A stretch of DNA of 32,688 nt from positions 1-32,688 of the forward strand of contig CALGYB010000045.1 in the NCBI GenBank assembly GCA_937935075.1. Reading direction: 5' to 3'. The position numbers were made by a program, and so were the translations under genes. Each line of letters begins with the position of its first letter. Within the stretch, counting starts at the first letter, position 1. Positions 15,411-24,447 of the stretch are shown here, in pieces. The stretch comes from an uncultured Roseiflexus sp. GTDB lineage: Bacteria; Chloroflexota; Chloroflexia; Chloroflexales; Roseiflexaceae. The notes under the pieces were generated by a model, which made no database searches, had not been told where the DNA came from, and was given only the letters and a program-made list of their open reading frames with translations.

Positions 15411-16742
15411 TCACAGCGTTCGCGGCGGTTTCCGCGACGCCGAAATCCGCAGCAGCAACCCGACCATTGCGAAGTTGATCAACGTTGACGAGCCGCCATA
15501 ACTGATGAACGGCAGAGTAATTCCGGTCAGCGGAATGAGATGCGTCGTCCCCGCCATAATGATGAACGCCTGCGCCGCAATCGCGGTCGTCAGACCGACG
15601 GCGAGCAACTGCTGGAATCCGTCGCGCGCGCGTATGGCGATCAGATACCCCTTGAGCGCAAACAGCGCGTAGCACGCTGTCAGCGCCAGTGTGCCCGCCA
15701 GACCCAATTCCTCGCCGATTGCGACGAAGACAAAATCGGTATGGCTTTCGGGCACCGTCGTAGGATCGCCGGCGCCGATGCCGGCGCCCGCCCATCCGCC
15801 GGCCGCCAGCGCGTGCAATGCCCGCACCATCTGAAAGCCGATGCCGAATGGATCGGACCACGGATCGAGCCAGGCATTCAGGCGCACCCGCACGTGACCG
15901 AAGAGCGGGTAGAGCGCCGCTGCACCTAGCGCGAATGCGAATAACCCGGCGGCGGCATAGCGCGCCCGACCGCTGACGACGTACAGCATCGCCAGGAAGA
16001 TGACAAAGAAAAGCAACGCAGCGCCAAGGTCTTTCTGCACGATAATCAACCCGATCGTCGCCCCCCACATAATCACGATTGGCGCCAGGTATGGCAGCGG
16101 CGGCAGTTTCAGCGGACCGAGCCAGTAGACGCCGCGCCCGATCAAGGCACGGTGGTCATCGAGGTAGGTGGCCAGGTAGATCACCAGCAACACCTTCAGC
16201 ATTTCCACCGGCTGAAGTTGAAAGAACCCCAGGCTAAGCCAGAGGCGCGCCCCGTTGCGCTCGACGCCGAACACCGCCGTGGCGCCGACCAGCGCCAGCC
16301 CCAGGAGCAGCCAGGTGTAGCGGTAGTGTTTGAGCCATTGCAGACGCCATGGGACGAAACTCACCAGCGCGAGGAGGACGGCGCCGCCAAAGATCCAGAT
16401 CACCTGTTTGAGCGCAATCCCGCCGTACACCTCGCCGTAGCGCTGCACGAGATCCGGTTCGAGGCGCCGCGCCATGATCATGCCAATGCCCGCCAGCAAC
16501 GCCGCGATTGGCAATACCATCTGCTCCTCGCCCCAATCACGCAGCGCGAGTGCCAGACTGATCGTAAGGAACAGACCGGCAAAGGCGCCGATGATCGTCA
16601 GATCGACCCAGCGCACGCGCCCGCCAGCGCCGGCGATCAACGCCGCCAGGCAGATCGTAATGAAGAGGAATGCGGTGATCAGAAGTTCGAGTTCGAGCGT
16701 GCGACCGCCGAGTCGCGCGCGCAGACGGGCAATCGTCGCCAT
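15411..16742 (-). CDS. SEDS peptidoglycan glycosyltransferase (FtsW/RodA/SpoVE family)
   Basis: This polytopic membrane enzyme polymerises lipid II into glycan strands together with a class B PBP. The 443-residue protein has about ten or more transmembrane helices. Family motifs are visible: GARLWLSLGFFQLQPVEMLKV, a conserved periplasmic loop with VPESHTDFVFVAIGEELGL, and the C-terminal HLIPLTGITLPFISYGGSS. The gene begins 9 bases after the kinase stop and is followed by the PBP gene, so it is part of the same operon. Membership in the FtsW or RodA branch cannot be settled here; the neighbouring PBP and kinase recall actinobacterial RodA. Confidence 0.94.
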   Translation of the reverse strand: MATIARLRARLGGRTLELELLITAFLFITICLAALIAGAGGRVRWVDLTIIGAFAGLFLTISLALALRDWGEEQMVLPIAALLAGIGMIMARRLEPDLVQRYGEVYGGIALKQVIWIFGGAVLLALVSFVPWRLQWLKHYRYTWLLLGLALVGATAVFGVERNGARLWLSLGFFQLQPVEMLKVLLVIYLATYLDDHRALIGRGVYWLGPLKLPPLPYLAPIVIMWGATIGLIIVQKDLGAALLFFVIFLAMLYVVSGRARYAAAGLFAFALGAAALYPLFGHVRVRLNAWLDPWSDPFGIGFQMVRALHALAAGGWAGAGIGAGDPTTVPESHTDFVFVAIGEELGLAGTLALTACYALFALKGYLIAIRARDGFQQLLAVGLTTAIAAQAFIIMAGTTHLIPLTGITLPFISYGGSSTLINFAMVGLLLRISASRKPPRTL

Positions 16743-16751
16743 TGTGGTTAT

Positions 16752-18341
16752 CTATCGTCCTGGCTCAAGTCCATAGGCATTCGCAATAGTTTGGATGTAT
16801 TGCAACGCCTGACCGGCGGATTCCGCCGATAGTTTGCCAGCCTTTTCCGCCTGCGTCAACTCGCGCTGAAGTTCGCGCAGTTTATCGCCTGCCCTCCTGG
16901 TATTGCCTTTACCGATCTCGCGCTCGAACTCCTCCAGGGTTTTGAGCCATTTCTGCGCTTCTTTGCCTGAGCGTCCCTCGGACGCTACCGCAGTCAGCAG
17001 CGCACGCAGGTCGGCGAGCGCATTCCCGGTCGCAACCGGCGGAGCGGCAGGCGGCGCCGGCGGAGCAGCAACCGGCGGAGCGGCAGGCGGCGCCGGCGGG
17101 GCGGGAGACGACAGTGGATCGGCGGTCGGCGCAACAGGCGTATCAGGCGGCGGAAGAACGACCTCAGGCGCAGGAGTGGCAGCGATCTCGACGGTCGGCG
17201 CTGTTGTCGCAGCGGGCGCGGTCGGCGCTGCGGCGCTGCTCTGCCCCGCCGTTGATGCACCGCTGCGCATCGCCAGAACCGCGCCAACGATCAGCAGCAG
17301 GGCAAACGCGCCGCCAAGCAGCGGCAGCAGCGAGGCGCGGCGTTCACCCTTCGCTCCGACAGGCGTCCTGGCGGCAGGCGTCGAGGGCGTCGCATCGGGA
17401 GGCGACGGAGACGCCGGTTTGACCATTCCGCCCCCCGATTGCCAGATCGCCGTCGCCTGCTGATGAATGGCGGTTGCAGCAATGCCCGGCGTACTGGTCA
17501 GATATGCGCGCTCCAGCGCAGCAGCGAACTGTTCCGCCCGCTCGAATCGCGCCGTCGGGTCTTTGGCGAGCGCCCGCAGCACAACCGCCTCGACAGCAGG
17601 CGGAATCTCGGGACGCAGGGTGCGCAACGGCGGCGGCGGCGTCTGAATGTGCTGGATGGCGATGCTCATCGGCGTATCACCATCGAACGGGAGACGACCG
17701 GCGAGCATCTCGAACACGACCACCCCTAGGCTATAGATGTCGCTGGCAGGCGTCACCGGCAACCCCTGCGCCTGTTCGGGCGAAAGGTAGCCCGGCGTCC
17801 CCACCACCATCCCGACCTGCGTCTGGTTGCCCGGCGCCAGCGTATTGCGCGCAATGCCGAAGTCGGTCAGCACCAGCGATCCGAGGGCGTTCCACATCGC
17901 ATTGGCGGGCTTTACGTCACGGTGGATGACCCCTGCGGCGTGGGCAGCGTCGAGCGCCGCCGCAAGCTGACGGGTTATCGCTACGACCTCGTCGGGCGGC
18001 AGAGGACTGCCGTTGCGCACGGCGTCCATGATCCGCTGTTCAAGCGTTGGTCCGGGCAGGAGTTCCTGGACCATGTACGGCATCCCGTTGTGGACGCCAG
18101 AATCATAGACATGCACGATGTTGGGATGGCGCAGATTGGCGATGATGCGCGCCTCCTGGCGAAAACGGTCAATGAAGCCGGGATGGGCGCGCGCCTCTTC
18201 GGACAAGATTTTGATCGCCACGGCGCGCCCCAGGTTGTGGTCGAACCCGCGGTAGACGGTCGCCATCCCGCCACTGCCGATCAGTGCCTGGATTTCGTAG
18301 TTGCCGATAGTTGCGCCAATCAACGGTGTAGTTGCGTTCAT
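16752..18341 (-). CDS. Transmembrane serine/threonine protein kinase, PknB-like without PASTA domains
   Basis: This is a Hanks-type kinase with a complete catalytic domain at residues ~10-275: GSGGMATVYRG (P-loop), AIKIL (Lys), HRDVKPANAMW (catalytic loop), DFGIAR and GTPGYLSPEQ. One transmembrane helix (LLPLLGGAFALLLIVGAVLAM) follows at about 345-365. The outer region is a long Pro/Ala-rich stretch (~375-440), with repeated PPAPPAAPPVA units, and ends in a charged helical domain of about 85 residues (LADLRALLTAVASEGRSGKE onward). There are no PASTA repeats, the usual muropeptide sensor. The ATG at 18341 gives 529 residues starting MNATTPLIGATIGNYEI; a longer frame to 18428 overlaps the promoter. 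It is first in the operon with SEDS, PBP and TPR genes and probably controls wall growth. Confidence 0.93.
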   Translation of the reverse strand: MNATTPLIGATIGNYEIQALIGSGGMATVYRGFDHNLGRAVAIKILSEEARAHPGFIDRFRQEARIIANLRHPNIVHVYDSGVHNGMPYMVQELLPGPTLEQRIMDAVRNGSPLPPDEVVAITRQLAAALDAAHAAGVIHRDVKPANAMWNALGSLVLTDFGIARNTLAPGNQTQVGMVVGTPGYLSPEQAQGLPVTPASDIYSLGVVVFEMLAGRLPFDGDTPMSIAIQHIQTPPPPLRTLRPEIPPAVEAVVLRALAKDPTARFERAEQFAAALERAYLTSTPGIAATAIHQQATAIWQSGGGMVKPASPSPPDATPSTPAARTPVGAKGERRASLLPLLGGAFALLLIVGAVLAMRSGASTAGQSSAAAPTAPAATTAPTVEIAATPAPEVVLPPPDTPVAPTADPLSSPAPPAPPAAPPVAAPPAPPAAPPVATGNALADLRALLTAVASEGRSGKEAQKWLKTLEEFEREIGKGNTRRAGDKLRELQRELTQAEKAGKLSAESAGQALQYIQTIANAYGLEPGR

Positions 18342-18369
18342 ACGATCCCGCAGTTCACAAACTTCTTTT

Positions 18370-18381
18370 CTCAGTGTACCA
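18370..18381 (-). promoter_or_regulatory. Extended -10 promoter element for the kinase operon
   Basis: On the minus strand TGGTACACT places a TGn motif before the -10 box TACACT (18373-18378). It has the same TGGTAC core as the elements at 10051 and 11707. No clear -35 is seen. The predicted transcript starts about 25 nt before the ATG at 18341. Confidence 0.4.
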
Positions 18382-18401
18382 TTGACTTCACTGCAAAAAG
18401 T

Positions 18402-18485
18402 AACCACGAAGGTCGCCAAGGGACACACAGGAAATGCGCTTCATGGTTCTTCCCCTTCGTGCGCTTCGTGCCCTTTGTGGTTCAG
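18402..18485. repeat. Imperfect inverted repeat of the CTTCGTG..TTTGTGGTT type
   Basis: AACCACGAAGGTCGCCAAGG near 18402 and GTGCCCTTTGTGGTT near 18469-18483 can pair imperfectly. The segment between contains CTTCGTGCGCTTCGTG. This resembles a widespread intergenic repeat. It lies between the divergent kinase operon and the MNT/HEPN operon. Confidence 0.4.
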
Positions 18486-18581
18486 CCCTTTTGCAGTGGA
18501 CTCACCATTGAAAAGAACGAAATATTTACTCTTTTCGGGTACAATTTCGACGACAATCTCTTGGCTGCGAGGAGACTTTCG

Positions 18582-18944
18582 ATGAGTGTTGTGTTCTCGC
18601 TTCCCGCCGATGTTGCGCCGCGCGGTTTGCCGCCGGTGGCGGAGACGCTGCCGGCGGCTATCGAAAAGATCATCCGCGAGGTCAACCCGGAGAAGATCAT
18701 CCTCTTCGGTTCCTATGCCTATGGCAACCCCACGCCCGACAGCGATGTCGATCTGCTGATCATTTGGGATACGGACAAACCGCGTCGTGAGCGTGCGGTG
18801 ACCATCTCCCTGCTGTTGTACCCGCGTTTGTTTCCGGTGGATATTATTGTCAAAACGCCGCGCGAACTGGCGGAGGAAGCGCCGCATAACTTCTTTCTGC
18901 AAGAAATCCTGAGCAGAGGCATTGTAGTGTATGAGCGTCAATGA
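18582..18944 (+). CDS. MNT-type minimal nucleotidyltransferase, module 1
   Basis: This 120-residue protein has the nucleotidyltransferase signature GSYAYGNPTPDSDVDLLI (GS-x-G-x-SD-x-D) near residues 43-60, with a third acidic position likely in FPVDIIVKTP. The ATG at 18582 is preceded by GAGGAG. Such proteins pair with HEPN proteins; in studied examples the transferase acts as antitoxin by AMPylating the HEPN partner. The HEPN gene downstream overlaps by 14 bases. Residues 4-59 are almost identical to the second copy at 19323, while the C-terminal half diverges. It is the first gene of a four-gene overlapping operon. Confidence 0.9.
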   Translation: MSVVFSLPADVAPRGLPPVAETLPAAIEKIIREVNPEKIILFGSYAYGNPTPDSDVDLLIIWDTDKPRRERAVTISLLLYPRLFPVDIIVKTPRELAEEAPHNFFLQEILSRGIVVYERQ

Positions 18945-19326
18945 CCCGCTGGAATGGGCACGGTACGCCGAGCAGGACTGGCAGGTGGCGGCATCGCTGA
19001 TGCGACGTAAACATCCGCCAACGGTCGCTGTCTGCTTTCATGCTCAACAGAGCGCCGAGAAGTATTTGAAAGCCCTGCTTTTGCAAAAATCCATTGCATT
19101 TCCCAGAACGCACGACCTGCCGATGCTGAATACACTCTGTGAACAGGCGGGCATACAGACAGGCGTATCACCCGGACGGCTGACCATCCTTTCCGATTAC
19201 GCGGTAACCACGCGCTACCCCGGCGCCGAACCGTCGCCGGAGGAAGCCCGTGAAGCCATTGCCATCGCCAGAAACGTTCGCGCCTTCGCGCGCCGCCGGC
19301 TGGGGGTGAAGGGGGGCCGTCAATGA
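18931..19326 (+). CDS. HEPN-domain protein, module 1
   Basis: This 131-residue helical protein has the HEPN family core (AVCFHAQQSAEKYLKALLL...FPRTHDLPML) and the conserved C-terminal TRYPGAEPSPEEAREAI. The RNase-type R-x(4-6)-H motif of toxic HEPN proteins is not obvious, so ribonuclease activity should not be assumed. The start overlaps the end of the MNT gene by 14 bases and the stop overlaps the next MNT start (ATGA). The last 33 residues match module 2 nearly perfectly, in contrast to the N-terminal two thirds. Confidence 0.9.
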   Translation: MSVNDPLEWARYAEQDWQVAASLMRRKHPPTVAVCFHAQQSAEKYLKALLLQKSIAFPRTHDLPMLNTLCEQAGIQTGVSPGRLTILSDYAVTTRYPGAEPSPEEAREAIAIARNVRAFARRRLGVKGGRQ

Positions 19327-19688
19327 ACACTGTGTTCTCGCTTCCCGCCGATGTTGCGCCGCGCGGTTTGCCGCCGGTGGCGGAGACGCTGCCGGCTGCC
19401 ATCGAAAAACTCATCCGCGAGGTCAACCCGGAGAAGATCGTCCTCTTCGGTTCCTATGCCTATGGCAACCCCACGCCCGACAGCGATGTCGATCTGCTAG
19501 TGGTTGTCCGCACGGACGAACCGTATCGCCAGCGGTATCTGCGTGTGGCAAGGGCGCTGCAACCGCGTTTGTTCCCGCTTGACCTGATCGTCAAGACCCC
19601 TGAAGAGATCGAAGAGGCGCTCCGCACCTTCTCTCCCTTCCTGCGCGAGATTTATACGAAGGGGATCTGTCTGTATGAAAGAAAGTAA
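19323..19688 (+). CDS. MNT-type minimal nucleotidyltransferase, module 2
   Basis: This 121-residue duplicate of the first transferase keeps the motif GSYAYGNPTPDSDVDLLV. Nucleotides 19333-19498 match 18592-18757 with only a few differences, and then similarity falls abruptly (VVRTDEPYRQRYLRVARALQ against IWDTDKPRRERAVTISLLLY). Its own C-terminal half should pair with its own HEPN partner. The start is the ATGA overlap with HEPN module 1, so expression depends on the upstream module. Confidence 0.9.
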   Translation: MNTVFSLPADVAPRGLPPVAETLPAAIEKLIREVNPEKIVLFGSYAYGNPTPDSDVDLLVVVRTDEPYRQRYLRVARALQPRLFPLDLIVKTPEEIEEALRTFSPFLREIYTKGICLYERK

Positions 19689-20058
19689 TCCCCTGGATTG
19701 GGTCGCCAAGGCGGAAGGCGACCTCGACATGGCGCGACGCGCTATGCGCGGCAAGACTCAGCATACCGACGCTGCCGTCTTCCATGCCCAACAATGCGCT
19801 GAAAAATATCTCAAGGCGCTGCTGATCGCCGGAACGATCCCATTTCCCAAGACGCACGACCTGACGATCCTGCGTCATCTCTGCATCAGCAATGGCATCC
19901 CGGTCAATGTGGACGAACAGGCGCTTGATTTTCTCACCGGATTTGCGGTCAATGCGCGCTACCCCGGCGCCGAACCGTCGCCGGAGGAAGCCCGTGAAGC
20001 CATTGCCATCGCCAGAAACGTTCGCGTCTTCGCGCGCCGCCGGCTAGGGGTGAAATAA
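19675..20058 (+). CDS. HEPN-domain protein, module 2
   Basis: This 127-residue HEPN protein overlaps its MNT partner by 14 bases, as in module 1. The core reads AAVFHAQQCAEKYLKALLIAGTIPFPKTHDLTIL. The final 33 residues (RYPGAEPSPEEAREAIAIAR, then NVRVFARRRLGVK) differ from module 1 by one residue. The stop lies only 3 bases from the stop of the convergent uvrA gene, so no terminator fits between them and antisense overlap of the transcripts is likely. Confidence 0.9.
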   Translation: MKESNPLDWVAKAEGDLDMARRAMRGKTQHTDAAVFHAQQCAEKYLKALLIAGTIPFPKTHDLTILRHLCISNGIPVNVDEQALDFLTGFAVNARYPGAEPSPEEAREAIAIARNVRVFARRRLGVK

Positions 20059-20061
20059 CAT

Positions 20062-22992
20062 TCAACGTTCAACGATTATTCGCGCCAGGTATTGACCGGT
20101 GTACGATCCCGGAGTGTGCGCAACCTGTTCGGGAGTTCCGGCGGCGACGACGCGCCCGCCCTCGTCGCCGCCTTCGGGACCCAGGTCGATGACCCAATCG
20201 GCGCACTTGATGACATCGAGATTGTGTTCGATGACGAGCACCGTGTTTCCTGCATCGACCAGCCGTTGCAACACGCGCAGCAGGCGATCCACATCGGCGA
20301 CGTGCAATCCGGTCGTTGGTTCGTCCAGAATGTAGAGGGTGCGCCCGGTAGCGCGGCGGCTCAGTTCGGTCGCCAGTTTGATGCGCTGCGCTTCACCGCC
20401 GGACAGGGTGGGGGCCGGCTGACCGAGGCGGATGTATCCCAGCCCCACATCGATCAGGGTTTGCAACTTTTCGGCGATGGCCGGCACGCGCTCGAAGAAC
20501 GACGCCGCTTCTTCGACGGTCATGTCGAGCACTTGCGCGATATTCTTGCCGCGGTAGCGGATGTCGAGCGTCTCGCGGTTGTAGCGCGCGCCGTGGCACA
20601 CGTCGCAGGTCACGTAGAGGTCGGGCAGGAACTGCATTTCGATCTGCATCAACCCTTCGCCATTGCAGTGTTCACAGCGTCCACCGGGGATGTTGAACGA
20701 GAAGCGACTCGCGTCGTAGCCCCGCGCGCGCGCTTCAGGCGTCTGCGCGAACAACTTGCGGATCGGATCGAACGCTTTGGTGTAGGTGACCGGGTTGGAA
20801 CGCGGCGTGCGACCGATCGGCGACTGATCGATATCGATCACCTTGTCGATATGCTCGATGCCGTATATGGCGTCGTGCGCGCCGGCGCGCGCGCGCGCGC
20901 CGTGGAGCGCCTGCGCCAGACGCGGGTAGAGCGTGTCGTTGATCAACGTGGATTTGCCAGAGCCGCTGACACCGGTAATGGCGACCAGGCATCCAAGCGG
21001 AATGGCGACGTCGATATGCTTCAGGTTGTGCTCACACGCCCCCTTGATCGTCAGAAACTTGCCGCTGCCGGATCGTCGCCGGCGCGGAACGGCGATTGCG
21101 CGCTTGCCTGAGAGGTACTGCCCGGTCAATGAGCGCGGCTCTGCCAGCACAGCGTCGAGCGGTCCACTGACGATCACCTCGCCGCCGCGCTCTCCTGCGC
21201 CGGGACCAATATCAACGATCCAATCGGCGGCGCGGATGATTTCTTCATCGTGCTCGACAATCAGCACGCTGTTCCCCAGATCGCGCAAGCGGCGCAGCGT
21301 AGCGAGCAGGCGCGCCGTGTCGCGCGGGTGCAGCCCGATGCTCGGCTCGTCCAGAACGTAGAGCGCACCGCTCAACCCAGAGCCGATCTGCGTCGCCAGG
21401 CGGATGCGCTGCGCCTCGCCGCCGGAAAGGGTCGTGGCGGTTCGGTCGAGCGTGAGATACTCCAGCCCTACTTCGTTCAGAAAGCGGAGGCGCGCGCAGA
21501 TGTCGTTCAGGATGGGTGCGGCGATCTGACATTCGCGCACGGTCAGAGCATAGGCGGATGAGTGCAGGTCGCTTTCGCGCGTCTCGCGCCAGCGTGCAAC
21601 CATCTCATCGACATCGGCAGCCAACGCCTTTGCCCACGACCAGGCTTCAGCGACGGGGAGCGCCGACACCTGTGCAATCGTGTATCCGGCGACGGTGACG
21701 GCAAGCAACTCAGGGCGCAGGCGCGCCCCGTTGCACGCCGGGCAGACACGCGGCGTCATAAACTGCTCGATCTGCGCGCGTTCCGTTTCGTCGGCGCACT
21801 CTGCCAGCCGACGGCGCAGCGCAGGGATCACCCCCTCGAACGGCGCTTCGACGACGCGCTCCTCGCCGCGCAGACGGTAGCGTAGCGGCAGCACATCGCC
21901 GTCGGAGCCGTAGAGGATCGTTGCCACCACGTCGGGGGGGAGGTCGCGCAGCGGCGTGTGCAGCGAAAAACCAAGGTGATCGGCGAGCGATGCCAGCAGA
22001 TCGTCGAAGTAGCGGCGCTGCGCGCGACTGACGTTTGCCCAGGGCGCAATCGCACCCTCTGCAAGCGAGAGCGAGCGGTCAGGAATGACCAGATCGGGGT
22101 CGAACTCCAGCACGCTGCCGAGTCCATCGCAGGCAGTACAGGCGCCAGACGGGTTATTGAACGAAAAATCGCGCGGTTCGAGCGCCCCAATCGTTGCGGG
22201 ACCGTGGACCGGACAGGCATACCGTTGCGAGAGGGTCAGTTCATCGCCGCCGACGACCTGCACGATCACCACCCCATCGCCGACCCGCAGCGCCGTCTCG
22301 ACCGAATCGGCGACGCGCACCCGAAACTGCGACTGATGCGGCGCCGGATCGGGCGATGGAATAACGAGGCGATCAACCACAACCTCAATCGTGTGTGATC
22401 GGTAGCGATCCAGGCGCAGATCATCCGCCAGGTCGCGCACCTCACCATCGACGCGCACGCGCACAAACCCCTGTTTGCGCACCTGATCGAGGAGGGACTG
22501 ATGATCGCCCTTCTGATCACGAACGAGCGGCGCGAGCAGCAGGATGCGGCTGTCGGGAGGCAGCCCGAGGATCGTATCGATCATCTGCTGCGCCGACTGA
22601 CGAGTCAGCGGACGACCGCAATGAATGCAGTGCGGGCGCCCGATGCGAGCGAAGAGCAAGCGCAGGTAGTCGTAGATTTCGGTGACCGTGCCGACAGTTG
22701 AGCGCGGATTGCGCGCCAGCCCTTTCTGGTCGATAGCAATGGCGGGTGACAGACCTTCGATGGCATCGACATCCGGCTTATCGATCTGCCCAAGAAACTG
22801 ACGTGCATAGACGGAGAGCGACTCAACATAGCGACGCTGACCCTCAGCAAAAATCGTATCGAATGCCAGCGACGACTTGCCGGAGCCGGACAGACCGGTG
22901 ATCACCACCAGCGCATTGCGCGGCATGGTGACCGTAATATTCTTGAGATTGTGGACGCGCGCCCCGCGCACCACGATCCAGTCAGCAGCCAT
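20062..22992 (-). CDS. uvrA: Excinuclease ABC subunit A (UvrA)
   Basis: UvrA is the damage-recognition ATPase of nucleotide excision repair and works as a dimer with UvrB. Both ABC modules are present: Walker [15 protein letters not shown] and [14 protein letters not shown], signatures [14 protein letters not shown] and [14 protein letters not shown], Walker [11 protein letters not shown] and [10 protein letters not shown]. The second zinc module is complete ([10 protein letters not shown]...[11 protein letters not shown]). The first reads ACPVHG...ACTACDGLG, with His where the second Cys is usual and one extra residue. The ATG at 22992 (976 residues, [18 protein letters not shown]) fits the family start. 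A TTG at 23055 with GGGAG upstream would add 21 residues. An alternating GC tract of 16 bases lies at 20885-20900. Confidence 0.95.
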   Translation of the reverse strand: MAADWIVVRGARVHNLKNITVTMPRNALVVITGLSGSGKSSLAFDTIFAEGQRRYVESLSVYARQFLGQIDKPDVDAIEGLSPAIAIDQKGLARNPRSTVGTVTEIYDYLRLLFARIGRPHCIHCGRPLTRQSAQQMIDTILGLPPDSRILLLAPLVRDQKGDHQSLLDQVRKQGFVRVRVDGEVRDLADDLRLDRYRSHTIEVVVDRLVIPSPDPAPHQSQFRVRVADSVETALRVGDGVVIVQVVGGDELTLSQRYACPVHGPATIGALEPRDFSFNNPSGACTACDGLGSVLEFDPDLVIPDRSLSLAEGAIAPWANVSRAQRRYFDDLLASLADHLGFSLHTPLRDLPPDVVATILYGSDGDVLPLRYRLRGEERVVEAPFEGVIPALRRRLAECADETERAQIEQFMTPRVCPACNGARLRPELLAVTVAGYTIAQVSALPVAEAWSWAKALAADVDEMVARWRETRESDLHSSAYALTVRECQIAAPILNDICARLRFLNEVGLEYLTLDRTATTLSGGEAQRIRLATQIGSGLSGALYVLDEPSIGLHPRDTARLLATLRRLRDLGNSVLIVEHDEEIIRAADWIVDIGPGAGERGGEVIVSGPLDAVLAEPRSLTGQYLSGKRAIAVPRRRRSGSGKFLTIKGACEHNLKHIDVAIPLGCLVAITGVSGSGKSTLINDTLYPRLAQALHGARARAGAHDAIYGIEHIDKVIDIDQSPIGRTPRSNPVTYTKAFDPIRKLFAQTPEARARGYDASRFSFNIPGGRCEHCNGEGLMQIEMQFLPDLYVTCDVCHGARYNRETLDIRYRGKNIAQVLDMTVEEAASFFERVPAIAEKLQTLIDVGLGYIRLGQPAPTLSGGEAQRIKLATELSRRATGRTLYILDEPTTGLHVADVDRLLRVLQRLVDAGNTVLVIEHNLDVIKCADWVIDLGPEGGDEGGRVVAAGTPEQVAHTPGSYTGQYLARIIVER

Positions 22993-23067
22993 AGCGCTTG
23001 CGCCGATACACAGGGTCAGACAAGGGATGGTAGCACGGAAGCGGGCAGAGATCAAATAATCTCCCGA

Positions 23068-23373
23068 CTACACGAACTTGTCGCCGCGCATCACCTGCAC
23101 GTCGGAAATATAGGCAATGACTGCGTAGTTGGGAAAATAATGATTTGCCATTGCATTCATAATGCGATCAGCAACATCGGATGAGACAAGCGTCTCAATC
23201 TTCACATTGCCGCCCCCCTGCCACTGGCCGGCATGGATCCCGCGCGTTCCCTCGCCATGCACCTCAGAAATCGTGTACCCCTGCGCGCCACACGCATGGA
23301 TCTCGTGGAGCAACCGATCTTTCAGCACCGGTTCGGCAATAATCGTCACCAGACGCACGGTTGTCAGTTTCAT
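23068..23373 (-). CDS. sbtB: PII-like protein SbtB, regulator of the bicarbonate permease
   Basis: This 101-residue protein has the PII fold pattern: strand 1 (MKLTTVRLVTIIAEPVLKD), a GYTISEVHGEG turn leading into a short T-loop (residues ~38-56, rich in Gly), and the final strand (NYAVIAYISDVQVMRGDKF). Cyanobacterial SbtB binds adenine nucleotides, including cAMP and AMP, and controls SbtA. The C-terminal CGPxGC redox loop of cyanobacterial SbtB is absent; the protein stops at RGDKFV. The start at 23373 has GGAG 6-7 bases upstream. It lies 35 bases after sbtA in the same operon, which supports the assignment. Confidence 0.88.
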   Translation of the reverse strand: MKLTTVRLVTIIAEPVLKDRLLHEIHACGAQGYTISEVHGEGTRGIHAGQWQGGGNVKIETLVSSDVADRIMNAMANHYFPNYAVIAYISDVQVMRGDKFV

Positions 23374-23408
23374 CACTCGCTCCTTTCCCGACACTCCATC
23401 GGACAGTA

Positions 23409-24407
23409 TCACATTCGTCCAAGCGCCGCACTCAGCCAGCGCGCATACTCATAATACAACGGCAAGCCAATGATGAGATTCATCGGCAGGGTAATGCCGA
23501 GCGATGATGTCAGATAGACGCTTGGATTCGCCTGCGGGAAGGTGGCGCGCACGGCGGCGGGAGCGTCGATATACGAAGCGCTGGCGGTTATGGCGCCAAG
23601 GATGAACGCGCCGTTCGGCGAGAGACCTGCCAGGAGACCGAGTGACACGCCAACAATGCCGTGGATCAGCGGCATCACCGTTCCGAAGACTGCCATAAAC
23701 GGACCGACCTTGACGAAATCGCGCAACTGCCGCCCGGCGAGCATGCCCATTTCGATCAGGAAGAAGACCAGCACCCCGCGGAAAAGGTCGCCATAGAGCG
23801 GCTTGATGCGCGCAAACCCCTGCTCGCCGATGATCACGCCGATCAGCAGCCCGCCGAGCAAGAGCACCACACTGCGCCCGGTGAGGGTATCACGGATGAC
23901 ACGACCGAGTTCACTATTCTGGCTCTGAGTCGCTCCCATGCGCCAGCGCCCGATGAAGAGCGCCACGATAATCCCCCATTCCATGAGCGCCGCCAGCGCC
24001 GGGATGAAGGCCTCGAAGGTGTTCTGTCCGTCCGGCAGGCGCTCGATGAACGAAATGCCGGCGACGAATGTCACCGACGAGACCGAACCGTAGTGCGCGG
24101 CAATGCCGGCGGCGTTGGGAATGTCGAACCTGCCGGGACCGCGCAGGATCAGGTAGCACCACGTCGGCACGGCAATCGCCAGCGCAATCGTGACCAGCGC
24201 GGGCAGCAGAAACTCGCTGAAGGTTGTGCCCGCCAGTTCGACTCCGCCATTCAAACCGATTGAGAAGAGCAGATAGACCGAAATGGCCTTGATGATCGGT
24301 TCGGGAATCTCGACTTCGCTCCTGATCAGGGTCGCTACAATCCCCAGCACAAACGCCAGCACGAGCGGCGACAACAGATTGCCGCGGATGATCTCAATCG
24401 TGTCCAT
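23409..24407 (-). CDS. sbtA: Sodium-dependent bicarbonate permease SbtA
   Basis: SbtA is a single-gene, Na+-coupled bicarbonate importer of the inner membrane. The 332-residue protein has about ten hydrophobic helices in two inverted halves: the first begins LLSPLVLAFVLGIVATLIRS and the second near SVVLLLGGLLIGVIIGEQGF. Family features include AISVYLLFSIGLNGGVELA and the ending AITASASYIDAPAAVRATFPQANPSVYLTSSLGITLPMNL, split here around the conserved SASYIDAPAA. The start at 24407 is preceded by GAGGGG. A promoter with TTGACA lies 64-69 bases upstream, and sbtB follows 35 bases downstream. The family is well defined, so the call is strong; Na+ dependence is inferred from the family. Confidence 0.93.
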   Translation of the reverse strand: MDTIEIIRGNLLSPLVLAFVLGIVATLIRSEVEIPEPIIKAISVYLLFSIGLNGGVELAGTTFSEFLLPALVTIALAIAVPTWCYLILRGPGRFDIPNAAGIAAHYGSVSSVTFVAGISFIERLPDGQNTFEAFIPALAALMEWGIIVALFIGRWRMGATQSQNSELGRVIRDTLTGRSVVLLLGGLLIGVIIGEQGFARIKPLYGDLFRGVLVFFLIEMGMLAGRQLRDFVKVGPFMAVFGTVMPLIHGIVGVSLGLLAGLSPNGAFILGAITASASYIDAPAAVRATFPQANPSVYLTSSLGITLPMNLIIGLPLYYEYARWLSAALGRM

Positions 24408-24447
24408 GTCCCCCTCAAAGATGTTCAAGGATATTATTGACACAAAA

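Noticed and set aside
17922-18581. Long in-frame extension upstream of the first MNT gene
   Set aside because: It runs antisense through the kinase gene; the ATG at 18582 has a good ribosome binding site and matches the second copy's start.
20885-20900. Alternating GC tract in uvrA as a phase-variation switch
   Set aside because: A 16-base dinucleotide tract could slip, but switching off DNA repair this way has no supporting context and the codons fit the family linker.
20092-21111. Long open frame antisense to uvrA
   Set aside because: It mirrors the codon bias of uvrA, has no recognisable domain and no ribosome binding site.
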